Assembly: GCF_041435335.1 (NCBI RefSeq)
Contig: NZ_CP108430.1
Coordinates: forward strand, 4,619,501 to 4,683,500
Direction: 5' to 3'
Length of the DNA: 64,000 nucleotides
Source: Streptomyces sp. NBC_01283
Lineage (GTDB): Bacteria; Actinomycetota; Actinomycetes; Streptomycetales; Streptomycetaceae
Shown: one piece after another, positions 1 through 7,677 of the stretch
How the letters are laid out: each line of letters begins with the position of its first letter
How positions within the stretch are numbered: position 1 is the stretch's first letter
Made by a program: the position numbers and the translations under genes
The notes under the pieces: generated by a model
What the model saw: the letters and a program-made list of their open reading frames with translations, nothing else
Databases searched by the model: none
What the model was told of the DNA's origin: nothing

Positions 1-240
1 GATCGAACCGCCCGCGAGCGTGCGCGGCTGGTTCGCGGTGGGCGCGTGGCCGGTGCCCGATCCCTCGCTCACGCACTCGGGGCACTGGAAGCCGACCGAG
101 GCGCTGATCATGCACTCCGGGCAGATCGGACGCTCGCAGCGGGTGCAGCTGATGCCGGTCTCGCGGTCCGGATGCCGATAGCAGCCGGGGAGGCGCGATG
201 CGTCCTTCGGCCCCTGCGGGCTGCCTGGTGCCTGGTCCAT
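1..240 (-). CDS. Rhomboid-family intramembrane serine protease, N-terminal part
   Basis: Only the first 80 codons lie in the window; the gene runs off the left edge. It starts with ATG at 240 and reads minus. The visible part is a cytosolic zinc-binding head: a CYRHPDRETGISCTRCERPI-type segment (about residues 19-38) followed by CPEC and a second CPEC pair, that is Cys/His pairs spaced as in the B-box-like head of actinobacterial rhomboid proteases. The catalytic Ser/His and the membrane helices would lie outside the window, so the protease call rests on the head type and on the neighbouring cyclophilin, a common order in Streptomyces. Some other zinc-ribbon membrane protein is possible. Confidence 0.7.
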   Translation of the reverse strand, partial: MDQAPGSPQGPKDASRLPGCYRHPDRETGISCTRCERPICPECMISASVGFQCPECVSEGSGTGHAPTANQPRTLAGGSI

Positions 241-294
241 GGGGTCCCCTCAATTTCCGTACGAAGGCACGGCGACGCCCACGCGTGCGAACGC

Positions 295-330
295 ACCGCC
301 CCGCCCTTCCTTACGGATGAGCGGGGCGGT
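295..330 (-). terminator. Hairpin downstream of the cyclophilin gene
   Basis: ACCGCCCCGC (295-304) pairs with GCGGGGCGGT (321-330) around a 16-nt loop. It lies just past the cyclophilin stop on the minus strand and ahead of the rhomboid gene. There is no clear U-run on the minus strand, so it may only be a transcript-end stabiliser. Confidence 0.45.
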
Positions 331-357
331 TTGGTTCCCTGGTGGGATGCGCCGGTG

Positions 358-891
358 TCAGGCGTCGCGGGTCTCGATGACGACGGACTCGATGACCACG
401 TCGTTCACCGGGCGGTCGGTGCGCGGGTTGGTCTGCGTGGCCGCGATCTCGTCGACGACCTTCTGGCTCGCCGGGTCCGTGACCTCACCGAAGATGGTGT
501 GCTTGCGGGTGAGCCAGGCGGTCGGGGAGACCGTCACGAAGAACTGGGAGCCGTTGGTGCCCGGGCCGGCGTTGGCCATGGCGAGCAGGTAGGGCTTGTC
601 GAAGGCGAGGTCGGGGTGGAACTCGTCCGCGAACTCGTAGCCCGGGCCGCCCGTGCCGTTGCCCAGCGGGTCGCCGCCCTGGATCATGAAGCCGCTGATG
701 ACGCGGTGGAAGACCGTGCCGTCGTAGAGCCGGTCCGTGGTCTTCTTGCCGGTCGCCGGGTGGACCCACTCACGCTCGCCCTGAGCGAGCTCGACAAAGT
801 TCTTGACCGTCTTCGGCGTGTGGTTGGGGTGCAGCAGCACCTCGATGTCGCCTCGGTTGGTCTTCAGGGTGGCGTAAAGCTGCTCGGCCAC
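358..891 (-). CDS. Cyclophilin-type peptidyl-prolyl cis-trans isomerase
   Basis: This 177-aa cytosolic enzyme speeds cis-trans isomerisation of X-Pro bonds during protein folding. The cyclophilin core is clear: FHRVISGFMIQGGDP (about residues 61-75) holds the catalytic Arg and the Phe/Met/Gln pocket, followed by MANAGPGTNGSQFFVT and a C-terminal HTIFGEV. I start at GTG 891 because AAGG lies 6 nt upstream and this gives the usual VAEQLYATLKTNRG opening; an in-frame upstream start at 933 would add 14 residues with no better ribosome binding site. There is no signal peptide. It stands alone, divergent from the DUF5324 gene. Confidence 0.93.
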   Translation of the reverse strand: MAEQLYATLKTNRGDIEVLLHPNHTPKTVKNFVELAQGEREWVHPATGKKTTDRLYDGTVFHRVISGFMIQGGDPLGNGTGGPGYEFADEFHPDLAFDKPYLLAMANAGPGTNGSQFFVTVSPTAWLTRKHTIFGEVTDPASQKVVDEIAATQTNPRTDRPVNDVVIESVVIETRDA

Positions 892-1089
892 GGTCTGCCT
901 TCCGTTGTCCTCTGTGACGTTCGATCCTCCCACGGACCGGATTGCGACGAGTAGTCACCGAGTGGGCGCGCGCCGCGACGATCCGTGGCATTGTCGGCAA
1001 AGCACTCCCCTTGTGCCGATTTGATCAGAATGATCGCACCCGGATGCCCGGCTGCGTCATGCCTCGGAGCGATCCGGAAGGCATGATCC

Positions 1090-1120
1090 TTGAAAGGGTG
1101 GAAAGGTGACATACCTATAA
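1090..1120 (+). promoter_or_regulatory. Promoter candidate for the DUF5324 gene
   Basis: TTGAAA (1090-1095) is followed after 16 nt by TACCTA (1112-1117), or after 19 nt by CTATAA (1115-1120), unusually AT-rich for this genome. A strong GAGGAGGAG ribosome binding site and GTG start follow at 1142. Confidence 0.5.
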
Positions 1121-1141
1121 GCCACCGAGGAGGAGGATCCT

Positions 1142-1864
1142 GTGACCCGCATCGACAGCGTGCGCGCCGCGACCGGTTCGGCTAGGGACAGCGTGCGGCA
1201 TGCCGCGGAGGCGGTGGCCCCTTACGCCGGAACGGCCAAGGAGCAGGCCGTCCATTACGCGCACGAAAGCCGTGCCCGCCTCGCGCCCAAGGTGTCGCAG
1301 GCCGCCGAGCAAGCCCGTGTCCAGTACGGCGCTCACGTCGGCCCGCGCATCGAGCAGGCCCGTACGCATGTGCCGCCGAAGGTCGACCACGCCGCGCACG
1401 AAGCCGCTGTCCGCACCCGCAAGGCGGCCAAGCAGACCCGCAAGGCAGCCAAGCAGGCCGCCGACTACTCGAAGCCCCGGATCGAGCACGCCGTGGCCGT
1501 GGCTCAGCCCGTCCGCGACGAGGCGGCGTCCCGCGGGGCCGCGGCCCTCGCCGCGCTGCGCGGTGAGGTCACTCCCAAGGAGATCCAGCGGCTGGCCCGC
1601 AAGCACAACCGCCGGGCCCGCGCCGGACGCGTCGCCAAGGGCCTCGTGGTCCTGGGCGTCCTCGCGGGTGGCGCGGTGGCCGCCTGGAAGTGGTGGGACA
1701 AGCAGGCCAACCCGGACTGGCTCGTCGAGCCGCCGGCCGCGACCGAGGTCCCCGACAGCGCGCCGCTGACTTCGGTCGACGGCAGCGGTCAGGCCTCACT
1801 CGACCCCGAGGTCCAGGCCAAGCAGGCCGAGTCGGAAGCCTCGGAGCGCGACGACCTGCGCTGA
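1142..1864 (+). CDS. DUF5324 family membrane-associated protein
   Basis: 240 aa, GTG start behind a strong GAGGAGGAG site. The first two thirds are Ala/Arg/Gln/His-rich amphipathic repeats (VRHAAEAVAPYAG, RKAAKQTRKAAKQAA) of apolipoprotein or late-embryogenesis-like type, likely long helices that could lie on membrane or nucleoid. A single membrane segment, VAKGLVVLGVLAGGAVAAW (about residues 164-182), is followed by a tryptophan pair and an acidic tail. I recognise the family only as DUF5324, conserved in Streptomyces beside the cyclophilin gene; its function is unknown. It ends just before a perfect 54-bp palindrome. Confidence 0.85.
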   Translation: MTRIDSVRAATGSARDSVRHAAEAVAPYAGTAKEQAVHYAHESRARLAPKVSQAAEQARVQYGAHVGPRIEQARTHVPPKVDHAAHEAAVRTRKAAKQTRKAAKQAADYSKPRIEHAVAVAQPVRDEAASRGAAALAALRGEVTPKEIQRLARKHNRRARAGRVAKGLVVLGVLAGGAVAAWKWWDKQANPDWLVEPPAATEVPDSAPLTSVDGSGQASLDPEVQAKQAESEASERDDLR

Positions 1865-1883
1865 CCTGCGCTGACCGTACTGA

Positions 1884-1937
1884 AAACGCCGTAGGGCGGG
1901 TGGTCCCCAGCTGGGGACCACCCGCCCTACGGCGTTT
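1884..1937. terminator. Perfect 54-bp palindrome, bidirectional terminator
   Basis: Two uninterrupted 27-bp arms starting AAACGCCGTAGGGCGGG meet at 1910/1911 with no loop bases. It sits between the DUF5324 gene (+) and tRNA-Ala (-). On the minus side the stem is followed by TTTT; on the plus side by TTTC. Confidence 0.85.
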
Positions 1938-1940
1938 CTG

Positions 1941-2013
1941 TGGAGCCTAGGAGATTCGAACTCCTGACATCTGCCTTGCAAAGGCAGCGCTCTACCAACT
2001 GAGCTAAGGCCCC
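1941..2013 (-). tRNA. tRNA-Ala(TGC)
   Basis: 73 nt reading minus: acceptor stem GGGGCCT/AGGCTCC, D-arm TTAGCTCAGTTGGTAGAGC, anticodon stem CTGCC with loop TTTGCAA (anticodon TGC) and T-arm AGGAGTTCGAATCTCCT. The discriminator base is A and no CCA is encoded. A possible promoter lies upstream on the minus strand near 2075-2100 (TTGCGA, 19 nt, TACTCT). The big palindrome at 1884-1937 terminates it. Confidence 0.98.
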
Positions 2014-2195
2014 AAAAATGGTGCGCCCAGCCGGAAGATTCCCGCTCCGGTGAGCAACGCAGACCAGAGTACCGGGTCTCCCCCCAGATCTCGCAAAAGG
2101 ATTGGGGGTCCCGGTGAACGACCACGCTCCGTAAGATGCTCGGCGTGGTTCGCGGCAGCGAACCACGGTTTTTGGGGAAGCGATGGGGAGACGCA

Positions 2196-2744
2196 ATGGA
2201 CGCCGCACAACAAGAGACGACCGCGAGAGCACGAGAGCTCCAGCGGAACTGGTACGGAGAGCCGCTGGGGGCGCTCTTCCGTCGTCTCATCGATGATCTG
2301 GGCCTCAACCAGGCACGCCTCGCCGGCGTCCTCGGTCTGTCCGCGCCCATGCTGTCCCAGCTGATGAGCGGACAGCGCGCCAAGATCGGCAACCCGGCGG
2401 TCGTCCAGCGCGTCCAGCTCCTCCAGGAGCTGGCGGGCCAGGTCGCCGACGGCAGCGTGAGCGCCGCCGAGGCCACCGACCGCATGGACGAGATCAAGAA
2501 GTCCCAGGGCGGCTCCGTACTGACCAACACGACGCAGGCGACGACGAGTTCGGGTGCGCCCACGGTGAAGCGCGTGGTGCGCGAGATCCAGTCGCTGTTG
2601 CGCTCCGTCGCGGCGGCGGGCGACATCATCGATGCCGCGGACTCCCTCGCCCCGACCCACCCGGAACTGGCAGAGTTCCTCCGGGTATACGGTGCCGGAC
2701 GCACCGCGGACGCGGTCGCCCACTACGAGGCGCACCAGAACTGA
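2196..2744 (+). CDS. Helix-turn-helix DNA-binding protein
   Basis: 182 aa. ATG 2196 is chosen because GGGGAG lies about 9 nt upstream and the product then opens MDAAQQETTARARELQRNW; an upstream in-frame ATG at 2136 lacks a site. The XRE-like helix-turn-helix spans about residues 34-60 (LNQARLAGVLGLSAPMLSQL). The middle is Ser/Thr-rich and the C-terminus contains a helical region ending YGAGRTADAVAHYEAHQN. It lies 49 bp upstream of a Ser/Thr kinase gene on the same strand, so the two are probably co-transcribed and the regulator could be a kinase partner; that link is inference. Confidence 0.88.
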   Translation: MDAAQQETTARARELQRNWYGEPLGALFRRLIDDLGLNQARLAGVLGLSAPMLSQLMSGQRAKIGNPAVVQRVQLLQELAGQVADGSVSAAEATDRMDEIKKSQGGSVLTNTTQATTSSGAPTVKRVVREIQSLLRSVAAAGDIIDAADSLAPTHPELAEFLRVYGAGRTADAVAHYEAHQN

Positions 2745-2793
2745 GCCGTCGACCGGGCCACCGGGCGGCCCGGAGGGGGAGCAATGCGCGACC

Positions 2794-4290
2794 ATGGGTG
2801 AGGTCTTCGCCGGCCGCTACGAACTGGTCGACCCGGTCGGCCGCGGGGGAGTCGGAGCGGTCTGGCGCGCCTGGGACCACCGGCGGCGCCGTTATGTGGC
2901 GGCCAAGGTCCTCCAGCAGAGCGACGCGCACGCGCTGCTGCGCTTCGTGCGGGAGCAGGCGCTGCGGATCGACCACCCTCATGTACTCGCGCCCGCCAGC
3001 TGGGCCGCCGACGACGACAAGGTCCTGTTCACCATGGCCTTGGTCGCCGGCGGCTCGCTGGCCCATGTGGTCGGGGATTACGGCCCGCTGCCGCCCCGCC
3101 TGGTCTGCACGCTCCTGGACCAGCTGCTCTCCGGGCTCGCGGCGGTGCACGCCGAGGGGGTCGTGCACCGCGACATCAAGCCCGCCAACATCCTGCTCGA
3201 GGCCACCGGCATCGCGCGCCCGCATCTGCGGCTCTCCGACTTCGGCATCTCCATGCGGATGGGCGAGCCACGCCTGACGGAGACCAACCACGTCGTGGGG
3301 ACGCCCGGTTACTTCGCGCCCGAGCAAATGCTGGGCGCCGAGCCGCACTTCACGGCCGATCTCTTCGCCGTCGGCCTGGTCGCCCTCTATCTGCTGCAGG
3401 GCGCCAAGCCGGACGCCAAGGCGCTGATCGAGCACTTCGCCGCGCAGGGCACACCTGGGGCGCCGCAGGGCGTGCCGGAGCCGCTGTGGCAGGTCGTCGC
3501 CACGCTTCTGCAGCCGGATCCGCAAGCGCGGTTCCGCACCGCCACGGGCGCGCGCAAGGCGTTGAACTCGGCCACCGAGCTGCTGCCCGAGCCGGGGCCC
3601 GACGACGAGATCGTGGAGATCTTCGACCAACTGGGTCCGCTCCCAAAGGGGTTCGGGCCCGACGGCCCTCTCACGGCCCCACCGCAGCAGCCAGGCTTCG
3701 CTCCCCCTTCCGTACCGCCCCCGCCTCTCTCCGCACCCCAGACCGGCAGCTACCCGCAGACGCCTCCGCCACCACCTCCACAGGCGACGCCACCGCAGTC
3801 GATGCCACCGCAGGCCACGCCGCCGTCGGTGCAACCGGTGCAGCCAGTGCAGTCGGTGCAGTCGGTGCAGCAGGCTCAGCACGATCAGCAGGTACAGGCC
3901 CAGCCACCGGTCCAGCCGATACAGCAACCGGCAACGCCGCCTCCGCCGCCCGGTCCCCCCGCTCAGTCCCCGCATGTCCCCTCCCCCCACTCGTTTCCGG
4001 CTCCGACTCCCGCTCCCGCTCCGGTCCCAGTCCACGTACCGGCTCAGACCCCCGCCCAGCTCCCGGCGCACCATCCGTCACATTCCGTGATGGAACTGGC
4101 GCATGGCGTATCCGCCCCTACTTATCCATACACCGCCCACGCCCCGCAGGTTCCACTCCAGCACCGGCCGGTTCCGCACCGGCAGAGGCGACAGAAACGA
4201 CCGGGACCGCCCGCGAAGGTGGCGATCCCGATGCTGCTCGCCGCTCTGGCGTGCTTCGCGGTGGGCATCTGGGCCCTGACCCAGATCTGA
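2794..4290 (+). CDS. Membrane-anchored Ser/Thr protein kinase (PknB-like)
   Basis: 498 aa. The kinase domain fills about residues 8-270: glycine loop GRGGVGAVWRA (16-26), ATP-binding Lys in VAAKVL (about 38), catalytic HRDIKPANILLE (about 124-135), DFG in SDFGIS (about 148) and the GTPGYFAPE activation-segment end. All catalytic residues are present, so it should be active. It is followed by a roughly 200-residue Pro/Gln/Val low-complexity linker with repeated VQPVQPVQSVQSVQ, then one C-terminal membrane segment (AIPMLLAALACFAVGIWAL) with essentially nothing outside, so no PASTA or sensor domain. ATG 2794 has a GGAGGGGGA purine run about 14 nt upstream. It converges with the next gene, 13 bp apart. 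Confidence 0.92.
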   Translation: MGEVFAGRYELVDPVGRGGVGAVWRAWDHRRRRYVAAKVLQQSDAHALLRFVREQALRIDHPHVLAPASWAADDDKVLFTMALVAGGSLAHVVGDYGPLPPRLVCTLLDQLLSGLAAVHAEGVVHRDIKPANILLEATGIARPHLRLSDFGISMRMGEPRLTETNHVVGTPGYFAPEQMLGAEPHFTADLFAVGLVALYLLQGAKPDAKALIEHFAAQGTPGAPQGVPEPLWQVVATLLQPDPQARFRTATGARKALNSATELLPEPGPDDEIVEIFDQLGPLPKGFGPDGPLTAPPQQPGFAPPSVPPPPLSAPQTGSYPQTPPPPPPQATPPQSMPPQATPPSVQPVQPVQSVQSVQQAQHDQQVQAQPPVQPIQQPATPPPPPGPPAQSPHVPSPHSFPAPTPAPAPVPVHVPAQTPAQLPAHHPSHSVMELAHGVSAPTYPYTAHAPQVPLQHRPVPHRQRRQKRPGPPAKVAIPMLLAALACFAVGIWALTQI

Positions 4291-4303
4291 CGTCTGGCCG
4301 CCC

Positions 4304-5683
4304 TCAACTGCCGTTCGCGGTCGAAGCGGAAGCCGCAGCCGCAGCCCTCCGCCGCCCGATCAGCGTCCACACACCCAGGACCGTCAGCAGCAAGGCCCCA
4401 CCACCGAACCCACCGGCGGCAACCACCTTCATGGCGTCTCCGTCGCCTTTGCCGTTCCCGCTGCCGCCACCGCTCCCGGCATCCGTCTCACCCCGCACCG
4501 CCGCGTCCTCGTCCTCACCGGTGACGCTGAACTCGTCGGCGGGCCGCGCTGTCCCCACGTACGCGGGCCCCTCCTTCGCCACCCCGTCGACGTTCACCCG
4601 CAGCGTCAGGTCCAGCGGCCCCTTGCCGAACTGCCGGGCGACCTGCGGGTTGAGGTGGACCGAGAGGTAGTACCACCCGGCGAACCGGGTTCCGGCCACG
4701 CGGTCCATCGGAGAGAAGCGGTTCTCGTACGCCACGGGAGCCACTGGTTTCAGCGCGGTCGTCTTCTGCTGGCCGTCGTATGCCGTGTCGGCGTCGTCGA
4801 TGCGTGCGCGAACCGGATTGGCCAGTGACATCACGAGCGCCGACGTGACGTACTCGTCCCTGCCCCCGCTCGCACTGCCCAGCTCGGCACTGGCGGAGAT
4901 CTGCTGCCCCCAGTCGACCGGCACACGGTAGAAGAGCGTCTGGCCCGGCTTGATCCGGTCGCCCCAGACGCCCGTCTTCAGCGCCCGCGCATCGTTGAAG
5001 CCCGTGCCGCCCCTGCGTTCCTCGCGTGTACCGTCGGCCGGCGTGGGCGAGGCGGAGTTCCACGAGTCGGGTGGCGTCGTGGAGCCTCTCTTGGACACTC
5101 CGGGCTCCGAGACGACACGAAGCTCCGTGTCCCACGTCTCCGTACTGGAGCCGGGGTCACTGTTCCGCTCCACCACCACGTAGTACGTGCCGGCCGCTTT
5201 GCACCGGTTCTCGGCGGGGCCCACCGCACGTACCGCCCAGGCGGAAATGGGCCGCGGACTCTGCGACGTACCGAATCGCGCGTCTCCGGAGTCGCAGTTG
5301 TTGCCGTTCGCGTCCTGCAAGGACACCTCTACGCCGTCCCCATAGGCGACCTTGGCATCAAGGCCGGGAACGGCGGTCGCTGAGACGTACACGGTCTCAC
5401 TGGCGTCGAGTCGGAGCTGGTAGTAGACCTTGCCCCCGCGCGCGAGGGAGCTCTTGTACGTAGCCCCGGGCGTAAGCCTCACGCTGTCCACGCTGTTCTG
5501 CGCGCCGTCGACCGACGTGGCCCCTTCGGCGAAGGCGTACGGGCTCGCGTTCGGACCCGGGTTCGGACTCGACGTGCCGCCCGCCGCGGCCCCGGCCTGT
5601 CCCGGGGCCTGGAACGCCATCACCGCGCACAGTGCTGCCGCCCCCACGGCCGACATCGCCCGGCCTCTGCCCAGCCGCCCCAT
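4304..5683 (-). CDS. Secreted, C-terminally membrane-anchored protein of unknown function
   Basis: 459 aa. ATG 5683 (or GTG 5686 directly before it) follows GGGGAGGGG. It has a signal peptide (MGRLGRGRAMSAVGAAALCA, cleavage near AGA-AAG), a large extracellular part containing two similar beta-rich stretches (KVYYQLRLDASETVYVSA and TLFYRVPVDWGQQISASA, each of a pre-peptidase-like 'YYxVxVxxGxxVxVSA' pattern), a Gly/Ser/Asp linker, a membrane helix (about residues 425-445) and a basic cytoplasmic tail. The architecture is like a surface-displayed binding protein. I do not recognise a named family. It converges with the kinase gene and could be a kinase-linked envelope protein, which is inference. 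Confidence 0.83.
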   Translation of the reverse strand: MGRLGRGRAMSAVGAAALCAVMAFQAPGQAGAAAGGTSSPNPGPNASPYAFAEGATSVDGAQNSVDSVRLTPGATYKSSLARGGKVYYQLRLDASETVYVSATAVPGLDAKVAYGDGVEVSLQDANGNNCDSGDARFGTSQSPRPISAWAVRAVGPAENRCKAAGTYYVVVERNSDPGSSTETWDTELRVVSEPGVSKRGSTTPPDSWNSASPTPADGTREERRGGTGFNDARALKTGVWGDRIKPGQTLFYRVPVDWGQQISASAELGSASGGRDEYVTSALVMSLANPVRARIDDADTAYDGQQKTTALKPVAPVAYENRFSPMDRVAGTRFAGWYYLSVHLNPQVARQFGKGPLDLTLRVNVDGVAKEGPAYVGTARPADEFSVTGEDEDAAVRGETDAGSGGGSGNGKGDGDAMKVVAAGGFGGGALLLTVLGVWTLIGRRRAAAAASASTANGS

Positions 5684-5730
5684 CACGCGCCACCCCTCCC
5701 CTGAGCCCCAGCCGTCCCGCCCACTATGCC

Positions 5731-5782
5731 CACGCGGAAGCACGACAACCTCTGCTCACGCGGAAGCCCGACAGTCTTTGCT
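5731..5782. repeat. Two 26-bp tandem repeats
   Basis: CACGCGGAAGCACGACAACC... (5731-5756) is followed directly by a second 26-bp copy (5757-5782) with 22 of 26 bases the same; a third copy starts with CACGCAAGG and decays. They lie just upstream of the minus-strand secreted-protein gene, in its promoter area. Confidence 0.7.
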
Positions 5783-5847
5783 CACGCAAGGCGAGAGCTT
5801 GCCCGCGCAAACCGGATCGGCCGCAGGACCGAAGAGATCCGGACAGC

Positions 5848-5883
5848 ACAGAGCCCCGGCCGCAGAAGCGACCGGGGCTCTGT
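5848..5883 (-). terminator. Terminator after DLW-39 gene
   Basis: ACAGAGCCCCGG (5848-5859) pairs with CCGGGGCTCTGT (5872-5883), 12-nt loop, 21 bp past the DLW-39 stop on the minus strand. Confidence 0.7.
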
Positions 5884-5903
5884 AAAGAGACTGTTGTCGG
5901 TAC

Positions 5904-6032
5904 TCACGAACCCGTGGGCACGGAGTCAGTCGCCTCCGTCCACAGATCCTGCTCGGCGCGATCCGCCTGGATCTGGCGGTACACGAGGAGCCCGCCGATG
6001 GCGGCCAGTGCGACCAGGAGAAGCTTCTTCAC
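5904..6032 (-). CDS. DLW-39 family mini-protein
   Basis: 42 aa from GTG 6032. It opens with a short membrane segment (KKLLLVALAAIGGLLVY) and continues with a charged tail containing the diagnostic Asp-Leu-Trp (EQDLWTEATDS). The family is named for this motif and its length of about 39 residues and is conserved near gyrase in actinobacteria; its function is unknown. A TATAGT promoter element lies about 45 nt upstream. Confidence 0.82.
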   Translation of the reverse strand: MKKLLLVALAAIGGLLVYRQIQADRAEQDLWTEATDSVPTGS

Positions 6033-6076
6033 CGCGCGACCTCGTCTTTCTTGACGTAAGGGACCTCTGGCGCCCG

Positions 6077-6106
6077 ACTATACACACCGACCGATACCGA
6101 TCGGTG
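6077..6106 (-). promoter_or_regulatory. Promoter and palindromic operator candidate for the DLW-39 gene
   Basis: On the minus strand TATAGT (6082-6077) is a good -10 box. Upstream of it, over the spacer and -35 region, is an inverted repeat CACCGA (6085-6090) / TCGGTG (6101-6106) enclosing the perfect palindrome ACCGATCGGT (6096-6105). The rest of the 336-bp divergent interval 6033-6368 shows nothing else I can name. Confidence 0.5.
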
Positions 6107-6368
6107 ACCTGGATCCACCCCAACTGCCGCCCTGAACACAGCAGTCGAATCGGGCATCGCCGCTCTCCGCCGCCTCACGGCCCGCCGCGACATTCACCGC
6201 TCCGGACCTCGCCCGGACCTCTGCCAGGCCCTCCAGGGGCCTTTTACGGCCATACGGGTGGTGTTCATCTGAACATCGACGCGCCACGAGCGTCGGTCCC
6301 CCACTCTCGGCCCCGCATACACATCATGAGGAAAGTACGCAAATCGCCCAACCCGAAAGTGAGACGCC

Positions 6369-6698
6369 ATGACCGGCACCAAGGCCATGAAGCTGTGGAC
6401 CACGCTCATCACCGCCTTCCTCGCACTCTTCGCCACACTGGGATTCACGACCACGGCAACGGCGGCCACGCCCGTGCAGCAGGCCACGGAAACGTGCAAG
6501 AGCACGCCGGCCATGACGGCCCCGCTCGCGGCCTACTGGGCAGCAGCGTACGAACGGTCCCTGCCGCCCACGATGAAGCAACGCATCCGCGCCGAGGCCC
6601 ACGGATCGTCCCCGAGCTGCCGACACCTCCCCACGGACGGCACGGAGACGGCCATTGAGGCCGAAGCCCATCCGGGCGGGCTCGCCGCGGAGCCGTAG
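6369..6698 (+). CDS. Small secreted protein (DUF6344-like)
   Basis: 109 aa with a signal peptide (KLWTTLITAFLALFATLGFTTTATAA, cleavage near ATA-ATP). The mature part is short, contains two Cys residues (ETCKST and PSCRHL) that could form a disulfide, and ends in a Glu/Ala/Gly tail. The start is uncertain: ATG 6369 or ATG 6387, neither with a strong ribosome binding site. I believe this matches the Streptomyces DUF6344 family, but the recollection is weak and no function is known. It is the last chromosomal gene before the integrated element. Confidence 0.65.
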   Translation: MTGTKAMKLWTTLITAFLALFATLGFTTTATAATPVQQATETCKSTPAMTAPLAAYWAAAYERSLPPTMKQRIRAEAHGSSPSCRHLPTDGTETAIEAEAHPGGLAAEP

Positions 6699-6711
6699 TC
6701 ACACCAGGGCC

Positions 6712-6775
6712 CCGCAGACACAGACAGCCCCACAGACACAGACAGACGAAGACAGACGAAGACACAGATACGAAG
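6712..6775. repeat. CAGACA / ACGAAGACAG simple repeats
   Basis: ACAGACAG-type units are repeated: CAGACACAGACAG occurs twice about 18 bp apart, followed by two GACGAAGACA units. The stretch lies between the small secreted gene and the tRNA-Ile terminator stem. Confidence 0.6.
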
Positions 6776-6818
6776 AAGACCCCCAGCCCGTCGGCTGGGG
6801 GTCTTCTTCGTATCTGTG
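6763..6818. terminator. 26-bp-stem hairpin: original tRNA-Ile terminator, abutting attL
   Basis: A perfect 26-bp stem starting CACAGATACGAAGAAGACCC (6763-6788), loop CGTC (6789-6792), and its complement (6793-6818). The right arm overlaps the attL core by 3 bp. Before integration it would have followed the tRNA-Ile 3' end directly, so I take it as that tRNA's native terminator (inference). Confidence 0.8.
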
Positions 6819-6859
6819 GGGCTAACAGGATTTGAACCTGTGGCCTCATCCTTATCAGG
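6816..6859. repeat. attL: attL: 44-bp copy of the tRNA-Ile 3' half
   Basis: The 44 bp beginning GTGGGGCTAACAGGATTTGA and ending CTTATCAGG are identical to 16123-16166, which is inside the intact tRNA-Ile. The identity stops at 6860 (T versus G) and before 6816 (T versus G). This is the truncated tRNA copy left by site-specific integration. Confidence 0.93.
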
Positions 6860-7100
6860 TCGATCAATGGGGCTCCTCGACCTCGTCTAACCGCACGCCT
6901 GCCCCTGCTCGACGGCTGCCGAGGTTCGGCGTAGACCGACGTCGTCCGTCCGTGTTGGTGTCAGGTGCTGATGTCACGAGTCCGGGCCGTCTTGAAAAGG
7001 CGCCCCCTGCCTCTCCCGAGGTATGCGCGTCCAGCTCCATCTGTTTTGGCACGAGAGCGACAACACGATTTCACTTCCAGCGACACTCGCTGTGGGCTGC

Positions 7101-7630
7101 TCAGAGGTGCTGTTCCCCTCCGGATGCCCGGCGAGCCACCACGACGAAGACATGTCGCTGACTTAGGCGGCCTGCTCGGTCGGGGGCCGTTCTTCCGTGA
7201 AGCTGTGACGCTGTCTCACGTCGGCCTGTGCCATTCAGCAGCAGGCCGGTAGCGGTCACATACTCCTCGACTGCTTTGAAGTAGATGGCTCCAGCGGGCT
7301 CGCTCACCTCTACTGGCCGTGGAGCACTGCCACGTGCATAGCGTGGTCCAGGTCTTTGAGGGCCGCTTCGGCTGTGGCGATTTGGGCTGGCGCCTGCTCG
7401 GAGAGGTGTGAGGGCGGCCTCAACGTCCATATGTCGTCGAGCGCCATCCATGCTTGTGTCGCTGCGGTCAGAAACGTGGCGTAGGCAGTGCGACGCGCTT
7501 CTTCCCGAGCTGACGCGCGCTGGGAAGCACTCTGCTTCGCATGCAACCAGAGGGTGAAACCGCCGGTTAACGCAGCACCACAAAGAGTAGATCCGGCTGT
7601 GATGGCTGCGACTGCGACGGTGGCGTTCAC
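7101..7630 (-). pseudogene. Frameshifted small membrane protein gene
   Basis: From GTG 7630 the frame reads an N-terminal membrane segment (VAVAAITAGSTLCGAALTGGFTLWL), a basic RASAREEARRTAYATFLTAA helix and a coiled part, then hits a stop at 7310-7312 after HVAVLHGQ. The next frame continues sensibly from there (PVEVSEPAGAIYFKAVEEY), as expected of this class of small actinobacterial proteins. A single missing C in the GGCCAGTAG stretch would restore a continuous product. So the gene is probably broken. No function is known. The interval 6860-7100 beyond it shows no gene I can support. Confidence 0.55.
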
Positions 7631-7677
7631 GTCGGCAGTATCCCCTCGCGCCCCGTCCTCCACCCACCACTCACCCC

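Noticed and set aside
1944..1949. CCTAGG in tRNA-Ala as another operator copy
   Set aside because: It belongs to the tRNA acceptor/T-stem and lacks the CCCTAGGG context.
3823..3900. CAGTCGGTG tandem repeats
   Set aside because: They encode the VQPVQSVQ linker of the Ser/Thr kinase and are not a separate element.
6864..7052. 62-codon minus-strand frame next to attL
   Set aside because: No motif, no ribosome binding site, and it lies in the decayed left end of the element.
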